The notes under the pieces are model-generated. The model was not told where the DNA came from. It was given only the letters and a program-made list of their open reading frames with translations, and did no database searches. Made by a program: the position numbers and the translations under genes. From NCBI GenBank assembly GCA_000310025.1, contig FN649731.1, forward strand, positions 3,655,362 to 3,719,361: a DNA stretch of 64,000 nucleotides, read 5' to 3'. This DNA comes from Ectocarpus siliculosus (Eukaryota > Sar > Phaeophyceae > Ectocarpales > Ectocarpaceae). Positions 47,101-59,800 of this stretch are shown here, one piece after another; the first letter of the stretch is position 1; each line of letters opens with the position of its first letter.

Positions 47101-47411
47101 TGCCGCCTGGCGAGCTGGCCAGCATGTGGGGAAGTTGGATGGGTAAATGGTACTTTACATGATGGGTACACGAGACTGCATGAAAAATAAATACACACAC
47201 AGAAAGACTACCCATTCGAGATATACCCACAGTCGACCGGGATGTACTTGGTACTTGGGATTGTTGGTTGCGATTCGGGAGAACCACCAAAGTGCGGCGT
47301 AATCAGGCTGACCTGACGCACCCCCAACTCTCATAAAAGTGTCATTAAGTTGTGTGTGGGGCGACACGTGCCCAAAAGCTGGGGGCAGCCTATAGACCAA
47401 CAGCAGCGGCC
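44166..47411. other. No confident gene (3.2 kb)
   Basis: A 170-codon minus-strand frame (45850 to 45338) opens without an ATG and has no recognisable motif. A 21-bp direct duplication (CTGCCTTTGGCGATCCAGA) lies near 46210 and 46231. The last few hundred bases should hold the promoter of the EF-hand/Tic20 gene, but I see no distinct promoter element. Confidence 0.45.
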
Positions 47412-48960
47412 ATGGCACCCGTTACAGCATCTACTTTCCCACTGGTAGCCCTCTTCTTGGGTTCTACCACCGCCTTCCTTGCTCCCAGCGGCCGGGGCGC
47501 CTCAACATGGTGTGGACCGAACGCACAGCAGCATCAGTCAGCAAGGGCAGGTTCAATCACCAGGCGCAGACCTTATTCGGCCGTGCTTCAGATGGCTACC
47601 GGCGACGCTGGCGATGCTGCAGAGCAGAAGGCGAAGGCGCTTCGGGAAGCTGCTGCGGCGATGCGCGCGCAGGCGACTGAGCTGGAGGAGAAGCAGAAGC
47701 GCGAGAGACGCGAAGGGGCAGACCGATCGTTTGCGGCGTTCGACTCCAACAAGGACGGGGCGGTGGGTGTAGCAGAGCTCAAAGCAGGGTTGGAGGGTCC
47801 ACTCAAGAAGACCTTTACCAAGCAGCTTACCACTCGCATGGGACGGAAGCCTACACCAGAAGAGGTGAGCGCCTCGAAAACGAATTGTCAGTAGTTTCTA
47901 CAACCATTGATGCTGCAGCAGGAGGAGGTAGGGGGTTAAACCTCGCGCCGCAGGTGGGAATCCTTGCCGTATACTGCTGTAGATGATTGCCGCGTACTGT
48001 AGCGATCTTCCGGAAAGCTGCAAGCTGATGGGCTGCTAGAAGCTCTCTCATCGTGTACAACAAGCTGCAGTCAAGAATCAGCGCCCAAGCTTCAAGCACA
48101 GTTTTTTTTTTGCTACTTTCTTGCACAAGGGCGGCTCCTGTACATGGTCCCAATCTGTTGGGCGGGAACATTTTGCACCCCCAACACTCCGCATCGGTGG
48201 CAACAACTCGTTCCTTCCCTACACTCGACCGACTGGTGAATTCATCATTTTTATGGGGGTACAGCAGTGTTCTTACTTCTACCAGGCCCTTTATCCTGCA
48301 CGACGTGTGCGGTTGTACAGCAGTTTTTCCGACGCGGGCTTTGTAGTCTAACGGCAACGCTCTGATGTGTTGTACGGCAAACTTGGTCTTGGAGAAGGCT
48401 ATTCCCCATCACATGTCATGGTACAAATCTTTGTTATTAAGTCTTCCAAGACTTGTGAGGTGGCCAGAAGTGCTCCCCTATTACAGTACTTCTTGGCCCA
48501 GTAGTTGAAACTGGAGCACGAAAGATGTCTGTTCTTTCAACGATCGAGACTTTACTCCAGAATGCTGCCCAACGACCAAGTTGGCCACATCGCCATGGAA
48601 TCTAAATGGGACATACCGTGTTTGTAGAGGGTTCGTAAACACCCTATAGGTGCATGGTCTTGGCGCTGCCGGCGCGGAGAGCGGCCGCAACCATGACAGG
48701 CGCTCGGAAGACAGCATTTTGGGCTCAGTATCTGCCGTATGCAGTAGTGCGACATTCGAGCAATCGTTTGGGTTAAAGTGAAGAAAGATAGGTTTATCGA
48801 AAATATCTTAATCTTGCACAACGCTCCTATGCCATCTACTGATCACGGCGCGCCCGTGCCTATCCACTTGCAAAATGAAACGAGGAGAGTCGATGCATGT
48901 GACAGCATCGATCGAAGCTTTGACCTCGATACTGGGGCGATGGAGAGAGACGGAGTGCGG

Positions 48961-49048
<88 letters not shown>

Positions 49049-52000
49049 GAGAGAGATGTCCGTCGGCGTCGTCTGTTGTCGGCTCGAGATGTTTTTCGGT
49101 GGTCGGGAGGAGCATCGAGAGAATGTTCCTGTGCGCATGGTTCGTCTCCCGACGTCTCTTTTCCATACGTGACCAGCGCTCGTTGTTTTCAGCCGTCGGA
49201 GCAAGAGTGTAAAGCTTGGGTGGGGTGTAGCTTCAAAAAACGCATGAGCGCACAGTTTTCGTAACCCTGTGGGCCCATGTGTGTCACATCACTTGAAGTG
49301 AGGGGAACCCAGCACGCAACGATTTTGAAAAGTCCTCCCGCAACACCATGGAGTGCTGCCTTACCGACCGGTGCACGACCTTCGTCGGCAGAGTGTTGAC
49401 GTGAAGATTTTGGGCGGTGGGAACTTCAATGCGTTGCACAACGCGTTATTGCGAGAAAAAGCGCGGATGCCACAACCTATTCCGTTGTCTCCATTTTCCC
49501 GCGCCAAGACACTCTTCTTTTCAACCGCTTCGGCAGACAACCTCATGAATGACTCCAAAAAAACAGATCGATTTGCAACGAAATTGAACCTGTTGTCGAC
49601 GTATTTCAAAAGGATCTTGCGTGATACTTGGAAAACCTGCACTTTTGCCCGACAAAAGAAGCTCAAACCCGTGCTCCAACAGAGCAGAAGGGTGGTTTTC
49701 AGCTCCATCAATGGCAGCCACGACCGCCGAAGAAGGTCATCTAGGTTCTTGGCGGTCGCCTTGCGTAACATCACGGTCTCGTCCCACCTCGATCCCTAAT
49801 GTCTCCCGCATGCGGGTGCGTCGTCGTCACCCCCCCCCCCGCCGCCGCCGCCGCCCGGCACGATACTCGTCTTCCGATGGCACCAAACGCTCAGGTGGAG
49901 GCTAAAATCTTGGAGCTCCCCGGGGGTGCGCTGTTCCCCGACGACCTCGCGGAGCGACTGATCAAGATGTACGACCAGAACGGGGACGGCGTGCTGCAGC
50001 AGTCAGAGTTCGCGCCGACTGAGGAGCTTCGAGCCAGGCTCGAGAGCATCTTCCGCGAGCGGCGAGAGGAGGAGCTGGAGGCGCGACAGGCGGAGCGCAA
50101 GCGGGAGATGGACGCCAAGACGAAGGGGAAAGGGAAGATGCTGTCCTCGGTAGCCGACAGTGACAGGGAGGCCGCTTCGGCGACGAGCCTCGAGAAAGCA
50201 TTGTGCGCGTTGCCGTACATCTTGCCGCTTTCGGATGGGATCGTGTACGCCCAGCACATTTATTCCACGTTCCCGCAGCAGATGGCATGGTCGGAGCCAC
50301 TTGTGGTAAGCAAACGTTTAGGTGTTGTCTCTGATCCTTGATAGACCAGCGAAACTTCCATTTTCTCGGCTCTCTCTTAGTTCCACCCTGCTACCTTGAA
50401 AGCATCCCGAATGGTTCATCTGGACCTGGATTTTTGTATTTTTGTAATGCTGCAGCAAGGAATAGGTTAGTGCATTAGGAGATGTGGGTGGATGCTTAGT
50501 TTGATGTTTGTTGAACCTTGTGATCATGTTCGAAATCCAGGCAGGCTCCGGTACGTATGCCCGCAGTCGTCGTCGAAGGGGAGTTTCGAACATCGTATCA
50601 ATCAATCAACGCTCCTGGAAGCGGTGGTGTTCGTCGCAATCAAATCTAAAACATAACTCGACCTATCAAGAACACTATTAGTGACCACGACGGCCAGCGC
50701 ACACCATACACACTGACACCGGATCACCAGTAAGGAATCATGCGCGTTCACACGGGCGGGACGGGAACACTAGGTTTGCCCACATCATTCGGATTCGTTC
50801 CCAGCAACAGGGTCCTATATGTATGAGAGCGGGCAAACAAATTCCCGAAACGAAATATAGTGGTTTTGCTTGTTTGTTGCCTTCACATTTGTTCTGGAGG
50901 TCGATTGGAGGGTCGGATTGCGAGTGGAACGTAAGCATGAGCTGAGACTGTTGTGTTTTGGCTTGCCTCAGCTTCTCACACGAGATGTTGAATGTTAGCA
51001 CCGAGCTGTTTTAGGTTATTATTGTTTTTGGCACACAGGAGTTAGCATGTTTCCACAAGTCCCGAATTAGGCAGGAGGGCAGTGAGTTGTGCATCGCCAA
51101 ATCTGCGCCGGATGTAGCAGTTACGGTTTGCCAGCACTACCACAGGGGCGGCCCTTAGTGCTTTATCTGTTGTCCAGATCCATCGAGATGCTCTTTACAC
51201 AGATGTGCATAGTGAGAGAACCAACTCGTCACAAACCAGACCAGTACCCAGCAGCACCTCACCCGAAAAACGCTCCCACAAGCGGGAAATGAAACAAAAA
51301 AGCAACAAATGAGGACTGTCATTAGGAAATTGACGTGTTTCCGTGTACGTCTAGCTGATATCGGGCTAATCTGGAGGTCCCACGGTAATTTTCACCCTGT
51401 TTACGGTTAGCACGTGCTCCGATCAGAGCAATTCTTACCTCACGCGTTTTTGACTCTCGTACCATCTGCGCGTGCGCTCTCACGTCTTCCGAACATCTAC
51501 CCTGCAGGCGATCCTAATTGCGGTGAACAACTTGCCGTTCGCGACCCTGGTGGCGTTCTTCGGCATGGTGAGTGCCCCTATGGTCTCTGGTGACCTGCCA
51601 CTCGATTTTGGGCTGTTTTTGCCATCGTCATACACAGCAATGTATACAAGTTTGTTCTTCAAGCGGTTTGTGACAGCAGGTTAATATTCCTCCGCAGTCT
51701 TTACGACGGAAGGCTAAAATCTAGCTGGCTCACCCTGTCATACGCACCTGTCCACGTTGCTCTCTGCAGTCCATCTTGTCCAGCAACCAGAACATCAACA
51801 AGCTGCTGAGATTCAACATGCTCCAGGCGATCAACTTCGACATCGCACTCATCGTCCCGTCCGTATTCGGGCCGCTTTTGACCTGGTCCCTGGGGTCGGA
51901 CGCCTACAAGATCTCTCCCATTACGGACATAGCGACGGATATCATCTCGGTATCTCTGGTCTTAGCGGTGGCGTACTCGATCTCTGCCTCGGCCACCGGT

Positions 52001-52063
52001 GCGATCCCTAACAAGATTCCGTTCTTCGGGAAGATCAACCGCGTGACCCGCGACGATAGCTGA
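47412..52063 (+). CDS. Plastid-targeted EF-hand/Tic20 fusion protein
   Basis: Four exons, all GT-AG and in phase zero: 47412-47864, 49895-50305, 51508-51567 and 51770-52063 (TGA), giving 405 residues. The first ~20 residues are a signal peptide (PLVALFLGSTTAFLAPSG) with the A-F cleavage motif of stramenopile plastid presequences, then a basic, Ser-rich transit region. Two canonical EF-hand loops follow: DSNKDGAVGVAE near residue 113 and DQNGDGVLQQSE near 177. A charged helix leads to a Tic20-type domain from about residue 255: LPYILPLSDGIVYAQHIYS, NNLPFATLVAFFGM, LLRFNMLQAINFDIALIVP and a last membrane span. Tic20 is the channel-type component of the inner plastid import translocon. I infer Ca2+-responsive membrane regulation. 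The start is the ATG heading the signal peptide. Confidence 0.88.
48959..49055 (+). repeat. Compound microsatellite (GA)n(GACA)n(GA)n
   Basis: A GA run, then about sixteen GACA units to 49046, then a short GA run. It lies inside the first (2.03-kb) intron of the EF-hand/Tic20 gene. Confidence 0.97.
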
Positions 52064-53819
52064 GCGTTGTCGGTTCGATTTTGATTGGGGATAACGTCGC
52101 TTTTGGATCGTCCGAATCACATCCCGTCTCCGTCAAAATGATTTTCAAAGGTCCTCGTATGGAGGACCAAATCAGCGAAAGTGGATTCGTGCATTGACTC
52201 GATTGATGGGTCTGGTTCGGGTCTGCTTGCCCTTGTTGGGTGTAGGGTTACCACCAAAGCGGGTATTTCGTGATTCGCCGATTCCTCCGAACATGGAGGA
52301 AAATCTCAACCATTTCCAGAGTGACGAAGTAGTGGAATATGTGCGTGTTAGGTTTTTCCCATGGGAGATTTGGGGACCCGTGTTTTGTGACAGCCAGTGC
52401 AGGACCCATCACTCTCGGGGTCATGATTAGTTCTTGGGATATTGTTGATTTGCAATCGTCTCACATTTATTGACTGGTTTTGCCTTTCACTTTTTTCTTG
52501 CTCAACGATGTGCTTTGTTGATTCGGTGTTCGACATGGGCAACGCCGGCCAAGACATGGCGGGCTGTAAGAGTTGCACTGGAAGCAACGCGCGGAACTTA
52601 GCAGATGCGCAGCGTGGGAGCCAGAAGCCTCCTCCTTAGCAAAGAGTAGCAATACCGACGTCCTATGCGATGTCCTATGCGGATAGGACAAACCGTCCCT
52701 CCTGGAGGGCTCGTTCCTTGAGTTGACTTGTGGGTCAACGTGAATCGCTGCGGTTGCCACCGTCGTCGAATGACGTTACACGAGAGTTAGCACCTGACCT
52801 TTTGATCATGACATGTCCTTAGCTCATTGCCCTTATTCTTTGCTTGTTGGAGAATCACTGTCCTCCTTCATCTCCGAGAGTTCGCCCATGCCCGGTGAGC
52901 TTACAGGGATATAGAATATCCCGGGGGTAGTCCCCTGTCTCGTCTGAACCCCGCTCCCCGCTTTGTGTTGTTACCTCCGACACGAAAGAGTCTGAAGATT
53001 ATATGAAGTTCAAAGGAAAACTAATGGACGTTTTCCCTGAATCCCCTTTAGGCACCTCAGTTTCTGTTCCCACAATACAAAGTCAGAAAGATTTTGTGGA
53101 CGTTTCCTGGGGTAAATTTCTTGGGGAACGCCTTTTCCCCAAGTTCTTGAGTAACTTACGTTTGTACACCGGTTCTAAGCCCCAGCGATGCCTTCTTCTT
53201 CGATCAGTACTCTCGAGACCCCCTTCTACGATTTTCAATGGACGGATGCGCGGCTACTGCATGCATGCACTCCGTGGTACAAGTGTTGTACAAAAAGTCT
53301 GCGACGGAATTCACTACAATTCGCGTCTCGTTTGGCGTGCAAGGGCTAGCCACGCATCTGCTCAGGGCGTGAAGCATATTGCAACGAAAAAAGTATCATT
53401 ACGGGTGTGAAAGATGGACAAGCACACCTTCCCTGGAAAACTGGGATCGAGCACACAACCAGAACACACGTCACTACCGAAATACTGGACCAAAAAGAAG
53501 ATGAGATTGAACGCATGGAACATGAAAATGGTTCTTGGTTCTAATTAACTGCAGCAACGACCAAACGGAAGGCTTCTTCTTAGAAAACGCGAAAAATAGT
53601 GTCATGCATGAAATCCCCAACAATCCAATTGACCCTCGTCGTGCTACACGCAAGGCTTTCCCTCTCGGCCTCTCCCGCCCGCGGCTCATTATTGTGCAAC
53701 GAGTGATAGCCAAAGTCATGTAGTGACCACCACTAACGAAGGAGAGGGTTCACATAAACAGAAGTCTTTCTTTTTCGACCATCGACGCTCTACTGGAAAA
53801 CATCGTCAGCCTTGCCTTT
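52064..53819. other. Convergent intergenic region (1.75 kb)
   Basis: Lies between the 3' ends of the EF-hand/Tic20 gene and the Pmp-repeat gene. It holds short frames only. GGTCCTCGTATGGAGGACC at 52151-52169 is a small hairpin. Confidence 0.5.
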
Positions 53820-56800
53820 CTACGACGTTCCTTCCTCCAAGGCGCTGCTACACGGGCTTTCCCTCCGCACGGAATCTTGGCCGGAATCCGACCGCCCCGT
53901 GCCGGCCGACCCCTTCGTGTCGGCACGAACGAGACAAGCTGGTACCACCGACGGCCGAAGAGGAGGTCGACGAGGGGTTGAAGTCTGCAACGCGCGCGAG
54001 CGCGAGGCGCTGTGGACGGAGAGCTGTTCAAATGCCAACAGGGTCCCCGCCGCGACAACGTACTCATCCATCGTCTGCTGCATGGAGAACCATGAGGCCA
54101 GCAGCACCGCCATGATGAGGAACATATTGATTCCGATCATGATAGCACCGAAGACATCGTGGTTGCCGTCCACTCCAGAGTCCACCTTGATCAACAAAGC
54201 TAGAAAATTGCTCAGGAAGATGCACAAGCAGCCCTGCGGTTGGGTATGAATTAGTGCATAGCGGGCAAGCACCGGGAGGGGACAACGTTCAAAGGAGTCA
54301 GAGTTGCGGGTGTAGAATACCTGAGTCGTAGGTGCTCCGGCCGTGGCCGCGGTTGAGCTTCTGAGCCTTCGTTGTCACAACTCACCAGGCGGTACAACCA
54401 CGAATCCACGGGGTCCAGATGAGGCCGCAGGAGCTCAAAGCCCAGAAGGCTCACGAAGGCAAACATGCAAGCTGCGGCCACTTGTGCTGCCGTGTTTGGT
54501 GAGATGAAGACCAGCACTCCTGTCAGAAGTATCCTTCGCCCGCACTCGACCACCTCGTAGTAGTAGATTTCGGGACCTGCGCATGGTGGACAGACCGTGG
54601 TTCCAAAGGTAGTACGTGATCGCCGAATGAACGTATTAACGATTCGCCGCCCCAGAAAACGCGAGGGGGGGAGGGGCGCGGCTGCATTTCTACCTGTCGA
54701 AGCCAGCCGAAGTCACATTGAGGGGCACACATGACTTATCGCAACATACACAGAGTAAACATGGGTAGGAATTGAGGGGAAAGTGTGCTCCGAGCTATGC
54801 GCTGCAAAGATTTCCGCTACTATAGCCCCTCACCGAAGTCTTTCCACAGGAACATGGAGGGGATCAGGTCAGGGTTGCGCCTGCGCTTCTCCAACTTCTC
54901 TTCGAGATCCTCTGAGTTAGCCTTGTAAGTAATTCGGTCTGTGCTTCCATCCGCTCTCGGATTGACGACGGCGCCAGTTTTCACACGAGGGTTGAGCGAC
55001 TCTCGGTTTTGCCAGAGAATGAAGGCGTAAAGTAGGGGGATGCCGACCGGGTATACCTTTGCGGGTGTGATGGAGAGACGAGTGGGAATCCCACCAGTAA
55101 AGACGCGTATTTGTATGTTCGAACATGTAGGGGAACGGGATGAAACACATTGAGACGCGTCACTCAGACACGAACAAGCTGGGCGGCGCAGGTCACGAGG
55201 AACAATTGGTAAATTGACACGTGATCCATTCGCTGATAAACAAGGGACACTTTGTTGGCAAGACCAACCACTGAAAGCTGGGAACGTGAATGAAAGCCCT
55301 CACCATGATCATGACCCCAGCGTAGACCTTGTACCACTCGTGCTTGTCGGTGTGGCACTGTATGCTGTAGTCCGCCCTGAGGTAGCTCTTTCCCTCCACC
55401 GCTTCATCGTCGCAGGCGAATGTCTTGAACGCCATGGTAGAGGTAGCGATGAACACCTGTACAATTCGTCGGTGTTGGTGATCAAGCAGATTGTGCACAA
55501 TGATCGTGCCAGATTCAAGGTTCTTCTCGGAAACGAATATTGAAACTCGAGAAACTGTGCGCCGCTAATCAGATTCATTCAATATCGAACTAACATCTCT
55601 CGAGCAGAAACCTGAGGTACGTAGAGAGGCACACTAAAACAATCACGACTCCGAGTAATATCGCAACACGAATCAAACGGGTGTGGTGGGAGATTGGCTG
55701 GGTTATGTCATGCGTTATGACGATTTTCACCACTAACCGCTTCTGTCATTCATCCGTTGTTTGGACGTCAGATTAAGCACCAGGCGCTGGGCACGCGGCA
55801 AACAGCTGTAGATGGTGAACTTCGGAACCTGGAACGAAAACGAAAATGAAGCTACCTACAGTACATCTAGATCCTGAACGAGCATGACACACTGCCCGGT
55901 CGGACCGTTGTCTGTTCGGGCGAACATTGACCGAATACCCGGTTCGGGTGAGGACTCACCAAGAATGACAGCAACAGCCCTGCCGCCATGTGCCGCGACC
56001 ACGCCGCCCTCCGCATGAGAGACCCGGCTGATCCAGCCCCAGCCCTGCGCTTCGCAATCCAATACGTCAACACCAGCACCATGGCCACCCCTAGAGGCCC
56101 AAGGGTCGTCAGCAACAGGCTTTGGTAGAAATCCATCACGGGAAAGACACACGAGGCTGAGAGCACGTGCCCAAGGTCGAAGCTCAGCATGTCGATCCAC
56201 GACAAGAACCGGGCGTAAGCAGGGGGGAAATCCACGGCAGTGATGCTGGGGAACACCGACAGGATCTGCCACACCACCACCAAAATCTTCAGCTTGTCCA
56301 TCGGCAGTCGTGCAGCCCACCGCTTGATCTTCTCGCCCTGTCCGCAACATCCCGGCTGGTCGCCTCCCCTTGCCATGGGCGGAGCGTGGTCATCCTCGCC
56401 GTCGGTATCGCTGGACGCGTCGGATTTCATCTCCGAAACGTCGACCTCCGAAATAGGCACCGATGTGACGCCCTTGCGAGACGCAGCTCCCTCGCCCCTA
56501 CGTTCTTCAACCTCAGAGCCAGTCAGCGCATTCCTCCCGATGGATTTGCCCGAAGACCCTACCTTGTGTGAGCTGCTATCGCGACCAGACAGCACAGATC
56601 TGGTAGAAAGCGACCGCCGAAGTCCCTCAACGGCATCGAGACCCCCTACAAGATACACCACCGCCAATATTACCAACAGCAGAATCACGAGAGCGAACAA
56701 CGATCCTGCCGCAATGAGCAATCGCGACTTGGTACCCTCGCAGGAGTGGCAGGTGTTGCCGGCGCCCCTACCGAAGCCCTCGGTACACACAGTGCAGTCT

Positions 56801-59800
56801 GTTGCCAACGGAAATACGGAGGTAGTCAAATAGGGGTTAAGACAGGGTCAGGAAACTGACTGGGCATCAGCAGCCGAGATGGAACAGTACTACCATGGAC
56901 AATGTCGCCACCCACATGCCAGGGCAGCCATCTTTCAGCCTCTCACCAACGCAACCCCAGAACCAACGCATACATTCTCCGCCCGACTCGAAACAACTCG
57001 ATCTGGTTGATTGGCCTCCTCAACAGTGGTACTTCACTCACATGGACCCTGGTATCCTTCGCCGCAGTAGTCCTGTGCGCTCGAAATCTGAGTTGCACCA
57101 ACACAAGCCGTATGATGAACGCATTGATGGATGCTCAGCGACTCCCTGCTAGAGCGCCAATAACCCTCCCGAATAGGCAGTGAAGCCAACGTCGCCCCAG
57201 GGAGCTCACAGTCCAGCCCCTCCGCACCGTCGATATTCACACACTGCTCGCAAGAGAAAGCGGCGTTTTCGTCATCCACTGGCATGGCGTACTCAAACGC
57301 CTGGCAGAGGTAGAACGCCGAGTAGACCTCAACATCCACACCAGTCGTAGAGTCCGGCGTTCCGCTGCCAACAGATGTGACAACGAATTGGCTGACCAGA
57401 TCACCCCCCACCTCTTGCCCCTGGGGGCTGCCGGTAACGAGCACGGTAGCGTCTTCTCCGGGAGGCAAAATTCCACTAGACGGAAGCACTTGCAAGGACA
57501 GTTCGTCTGCATCGAACGTCAGGTTCCAGATGGCGGGTGTACTTCCGTTTGCTGTTGCTGATACCAGGAGCTCGAAATACACCAAATCGGGACTGTACGT
57601 CACGTCGGGGGGAGGTGTCTTCAATGCAATGGATAGAGCACCACCGCCGCCCAAGCACTCGTCGTCCTCGAGACACTCGCAAAGCACGCCAAGCGCGCTA
57701 TCCACGCATTCTCCAGAACCACAGATGTTCAGGTTGTCACAGCCCAAGGTTCTGTCTACAAGAGCAAGAGAGTTGTTCACCACAGCAGCGTTTTCGATGG
57801 TGAGATCGCCCACAAGGGCATTACGGATTCTGGCGTCCGAGTTAGGTGAGGTGACTACCATGGCCGCAGCGGTGTCACCGAAGTCGCAGCTGTCCAGCAC
57901 GAGGGAGCCTTCGGCGGGGTTGGCATTTTGGATCACGCTGTCACCCGTCCAGCCGCCAAACACGCAATCCTCGGCGATCAGCGTCGCTCCGCCCTCGAGT
58001 TGTATGGCGCTGTTGGACGAATCCTCCTGCAAGCTACCCCCGGACTGGAAGCTTACGTCTGACGCGATGACCGAGGTCTCGGTAACGTAAACCACGCTAC
58101 TACCAGACGTTTCGGTATCGAATACCGTGTGGTTCTGGAAATTGGCGACCTGAACGGTGCTGGTAAGGTAAGCGGCGGCCCCCTGTGGCGCTTGGTTGCA
58201 AATAAGGTCACAGCTGGAGTTTACCCAGGTGGCGTCTCGGGCGTAGATGCCCCCACCCTGATCGCCAGCGGTATTTGCTTGGACAATGGCACCCTCGCAG
58301 GAGAGACTAGCCTCTTCCTCGAGAAAGATGAATCCGCCGAAAAACCTGACAGGCAAAGGAAGAAAGCGAGTGAAACTGATGTGCGGCCGAAGTGTGTACG
58401 ACGTCATCATTTGTAGTATCGTGAAACCGAAGCGGGCGTCGTCACGCACCGCACCCGCTGGCAGTGTTGCACCGATTGGCAGCACAAGGGCACCACGACG
58501 AGCGCCAATCCGATCAACATAAGGCTGAGCGAAGGCGAAACATTTTCTCAAGCACTCACTTGGCGGTGTTGTTCAGGAATTCCCCCCCCTTGATGGTCAC
58601 GACGGTAGTGTCTCCCCAAGCCACAACTGCCCCCCCTAGTTCCAGCGCCTCGTTGTTGCTGAACGTGCCTCCTTCGATCGTGACTTTGGAGCCTCCCATA
58701 TCCAGGAACTCTCCAGAGCAGTACACCTACAGCAGGGTATAGTGACAAAGTGAAGGCATCACGAGGCTCAAAACTACCGGTCGCGAGTAAACCTCGGCCG
58801 CGGAACGAGGCAGCACGTGTTGCTTCCTGCGTTGCCGCAGCAGACTTCTGAGATACCCCCCCCCCACCCGCTCCATACACAGACCTTGAGATACTGCCCA
58901 ATAAGCACACCGGGTGCGCTCTTTCAGCTATACGCAAAAAGCGATCGTCGTCTCGAGTTCTGACCTTGGAGAAAGTCAAACCTAACCTGATATATTTCGT
59001 TCACAATATTGCGGTTGAACCCCACAAGCAGTTGTTTGACAGGGGCGGGAAGGGACGATGTAGGAATGCTCACACTACTACTATGGTAGTGACAGAGATG
59101 CGTACCGGACACGGTCAGCTACTCCGTGCCTACTCACCGCGCCAGCCCTCCTGTCGGCCACGTTGTTCGACACCGCTGCCCCCTTAATCGTGACGTTCGC
59201 GCCGTCCGTGGCATACAGGAAACCACCGCTGCTCACGGCCCTGTTCGCCGTGAAATTGCCTCCCTCCACGCTGATGTAGCTGCCCGCAAATGCGACTGCG
59301 AAACATTTGTGACGATCAGCACATCTACACATTCATCCTTCGGTGCACGGACATGAAGTTTGAGGGCGATCTGAGACGACACCCAATACTTTTCGCCGCC
59401 AAAAATCGAAATGGTCGCGTTCAACAATTGCTCTGGTCTCCGTACTGGATGCATGACTGGTAACGGCAACATCCCCAGCTACGATTGAAACAAATGTTGC
59501 TAATACCGCCGGTGTGGCCTAGGGTGACCACGGGGAACCAAAGCAATCGCGTGCAAGTACCTCGTGTGCATGTAGCCTTCGGCGAAACACATGCCTCTCG
59601 CATACTCGGATGTCGGGATAACGTTGGAAACCCTATCGGGGGGAGCAGTCAATCGCCTCTTGTAAAGCGTCCGAGTTTATTTCTGTCACTCCCAACCCAT
59701 GCCCCATGCTTGGAAGTCTCCGGTACAGAATAGCAGTGGCGGGTCAGGGCCTTCAGCACACAAAACGAGGACGATCTAACCCATTCACAACAGCGTTTTC

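Noticed and set aside
48330-48380. GTAGTCTAACGGCAACGC, resembling a tRNA A box, in the first intron of the Tic20-type gene
   Set aside because: No B box at tRNA spacing and no foldable cloverleaf; too weak to call.
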